NCBI RefSeq assembly: GCF_003094615.1
Contig: NZ_QDKO01000044.1
Span: 1-64,000, forward strand
Direction: 5' to 3'
Origin: Caulobacter radicis
Lineage (GTDB): Bacteria; Pseudomonadota; Alphaproteobacteria; Caulobacterales; Caulobacteraceae
Length of the DNA stretch: 64,000 nucleotides
Within the stretch, counting starts at the first letter, position 1, and each line of letters starts with the position of its first letter. The translations under genes and the position numbers were made by a program. This document shows positions 62,913-64,000 of the stretch, one piece after another. Below the pieces are notes generated by a model, which saw only the letters and a program-made list of their open reading frames with translations, was not told where the DNA came from and made no database searches.

Positions 62913-63164
62913 TCAGAACCGGTCGCGGGCTGCGGGCTTAGCCGGGCGCGACAGGACCGAACTGCGCTCGGCATCGGCTTCGGCCTTTTCCATGAGCGCC
63001 CGGAATTCGGCGGAGCAGGCAGCTGACCTGGCGCTGCCGGCCCGCAATTCGGCGTCCGAGCAGCGCGGGGCTTCGGCCTTGTTAACGAGCCTTTCCGTGC
63101 AGGCCCCTGTCACCAGACAGAAGAGGGCGGGCGCCAAATAGCTAAGAGCTCTGTGTCGGTTCAT
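62913..63164 (-). CDS. trbK: TrbK-like entry-exclusion lipoprotein
   Basis: 83 residues. N-terminal signal with lipobox (SYLAPALFCLVTGAC) and a charged helical body (RCSDAELRAGSARSAACSAE, FRALMEKAEADAERSSV). The position between trbJ and trbL and the lipoprotein character match TrbK, the surface-exclusion protein that stops transfer into cells already holding the plasmid. Overlaps the end of trbJ by four bases. Confidence 0.8.
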   Translation of the reverse strand: MNRHRALSYLAPALFCLVTGACTERLVNKAEAPRCSDAELRAGSARSAACSAEFRALMEKAEADAERSSVLSRPAKPAARDRF

Positions 63165-63886
63165 TGAAAGGCGCTCCTTGGCGCGGGCCGCGCCTCTCGC
63201 GTTATCTTGGACAGCCGTTCGCTGTCGGCCTCGCCCTTACTGACAAGCGCGCGGCGCTCGGCCTCATAGGTCTGGACCTGCCGTCCTTGGGTGATCAGCA
63301 GGACCTGCAGCTGGGTGAGCTGGGTGGAAAGGGCCGCCAGCAGCTGGTTGGTGGCCTGCACCGCCGCGGTCTGGCCGGCGGCGGCCTGGGAGGCGTCCAC
63401 CGCCGCGCCGACCGCCCCGGCCGTGATCCCCTGGGCCTGGGCGATCTGGTTCTGGACCTGCAGGGCGTCCTGCAGGGTCTGGCGACTGGCCTGGCTCCAG
63501 GCCTTCAATCTGTCGGCCAGGGCCGCCGGCGTCAGCCCGGCCAGGTCGCCCGGATAGAGCGCGGCGAAGTCGCGGCTGATGTCCGCGGCCGTGTAGCCCA
63601 GACCCTGGGCCTGGCGCAGCAGGCCCGTGGCCTGGCCGGCGATGTCGCGAAGCGGGCCGGTGACGTCCAGGCCCAGGGTCTCAAGCATGCGCTGGGAGTT
63701 GGCCAGCTGCGCCTGCAGGGTCTGGATCTGCTGCAGGCCCTGGCTGACCTGCTTGAGCATCTGCGCCACCGCGGCGGGATCATAGACGGTGAGCTGGGCG
63801 CGGGCCGCAGGCGCAAGGCCCGCCGCCAGCAGCGGCGCCAGTCCCAGAGGCGTCCAGCCCAGAAGACGGCGGCGACTGGGTGTCAT
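63161..63886 (-). CDS. trbJ: conjugal transfer protein TrbJ (VirB5-like)
   Basis: 241 residues. A twin-arginine-looking signal (MTPSRRRLLGWTPLGLAPLL) with cleavage near ARAQ. Then VYDPAAVAQMLKQVSQGLQQ and IQTLQAQLANSQRMLETLGL, and long Gln/Ala-rich helices (LLAALSTQLTQLQVLLITQG), as in TrbJ. Periplasmic helical protein required for pilus or pore assembly. Overlaps the upstream gene's stop (ATGA). Confidence 0.93.
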   Translation of the reverse strand: MTPSRRRLLGWTPLGLAPLLAAGLAPAARAQLTVYDPAAVAQMLKQVSQGLQQIQTLQAQLANSQRMLETLGLDVTGPLRDIAGQATGLLRQAQGLGYTAADISRDFAALYPGDLAGLTPAALADRLKAWSQASRQTLQDALQVQNQIAQAQGITAGAVGAAVDASQAAAGQTAAVQATNQLLAALSTQLTQLQVLLITQGRQVQTYEAERRALVSKGEADSERLSKITREARPAPRSAFQ

Positions 63887-64000
63887 GGGATGGTCTCCTC
63901 CTGCAACGGTGTGGCGTTCTCGGCCTCAAGGGCCAGGAAGCGCGGCTCCGACGCCGAGCGCACGGCCAGGGCGGCGGCCAGCCAGGCCACGCCGGCCGCC
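63883..64000 (-). CDS. trbE: TrbE (VirB4-like ATPase), C-terminal end only
   Basis: Partial gene leaving the window. The last residues read GVAWLAAALAVRSASEPRFL then ALEAENATPLQEETIP and stop, overlapping the trbJ start. Identity is inferred from the conserved trb order (E before J); the sequence alone is too short to prove it. Confidence 0.55.
   Translation of the reverse strand, partial: AAGVAWLAAALAVRSASEPRFLALEAENATPLQEETIP

Overview
This window reads as a segment of a large, GC-rich plasmid (or other mobile replicon) from an alphaproteobacterium, most likely of the Caulobacter/Phenylobacterium/Brevundimonas group. The pointers are a RepC-type initiator with a probable antisense RNA, a Trb mating-pair operon, a Usg-family gene, STN-type TonB receptors with FecI/FecR, an alphaproteobacterial LexA box, and a lasso-peptide cluster of the isopeptidase type known from Caulobacter and Asticcacaulis. 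The taxonomic call is inference from gene content.

Layout. 0-8 kb is a mosaic: a zinc-ribbon hypothetical, a nucleotidyltransferase-HEPN fusion, a YhcG remnant, a duplicated promoter plus N-terminal domain with and without a receiver domain, an SOS-boxed small gene, a DnaQ-like exonuclease and a GNAT enzyme. 8-15 kb carries regulators and signalling: AraC, RidA, LysR, an OhrR-like MarR, a soluble chemoreceptor, and an RsbQ-like hydrolase next to a hybrid histidine kinase. 15-21.7 kb is a stress module: groESL and hsp20 with matching heat-shock promoters, usg, several small conserved proteins, a CZB protein and a GAF kinase. 21.8-26.7 kb is an ECF41 sigma-factor regulon: two paralogous carboxymuconolactone-decarboxylase genes, an SDR, and an Ada/SnoaL pair lying between. 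26.8-33 kb holds an IS1182-like element, gene debris, and a possible defence patch (RES protein, membrane/coiled-coil protein, TIR protein).

33.2-41.7 kb is a sucrose/fructan utilisation locus (TonB receptor, ROK repressor, fructokinase, MFS porter, secreted GH32). Twin palindromic operators overlap the two outward promoters. 42.9-53 kb is a complete lasso-peptide locus. One arm (+) encodes FecI-like sigma, FecR, a TonB receptor broken by a G9 tract, and an isopeptidase. The converging arm (-) encodes a GntR regulator, two 44-residue precursors, the RRE/protease B protein and the cyclase C. 53-64 kb is plasmid backbone: RadC, a Toprim protein, hipBA behind four operators spaced exactly 27 bp apart, repC, and trbI-G-F-L-K-J-E read right to left and leaving the window.

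A roughly 45-bp two-hairpin repeat recurs at nine or more places, always in the same orientation, often at the end of a gene or next to a broken one. It appears to mark junctions between modules. No tRNA, rRNA or CRISPR array was seen.
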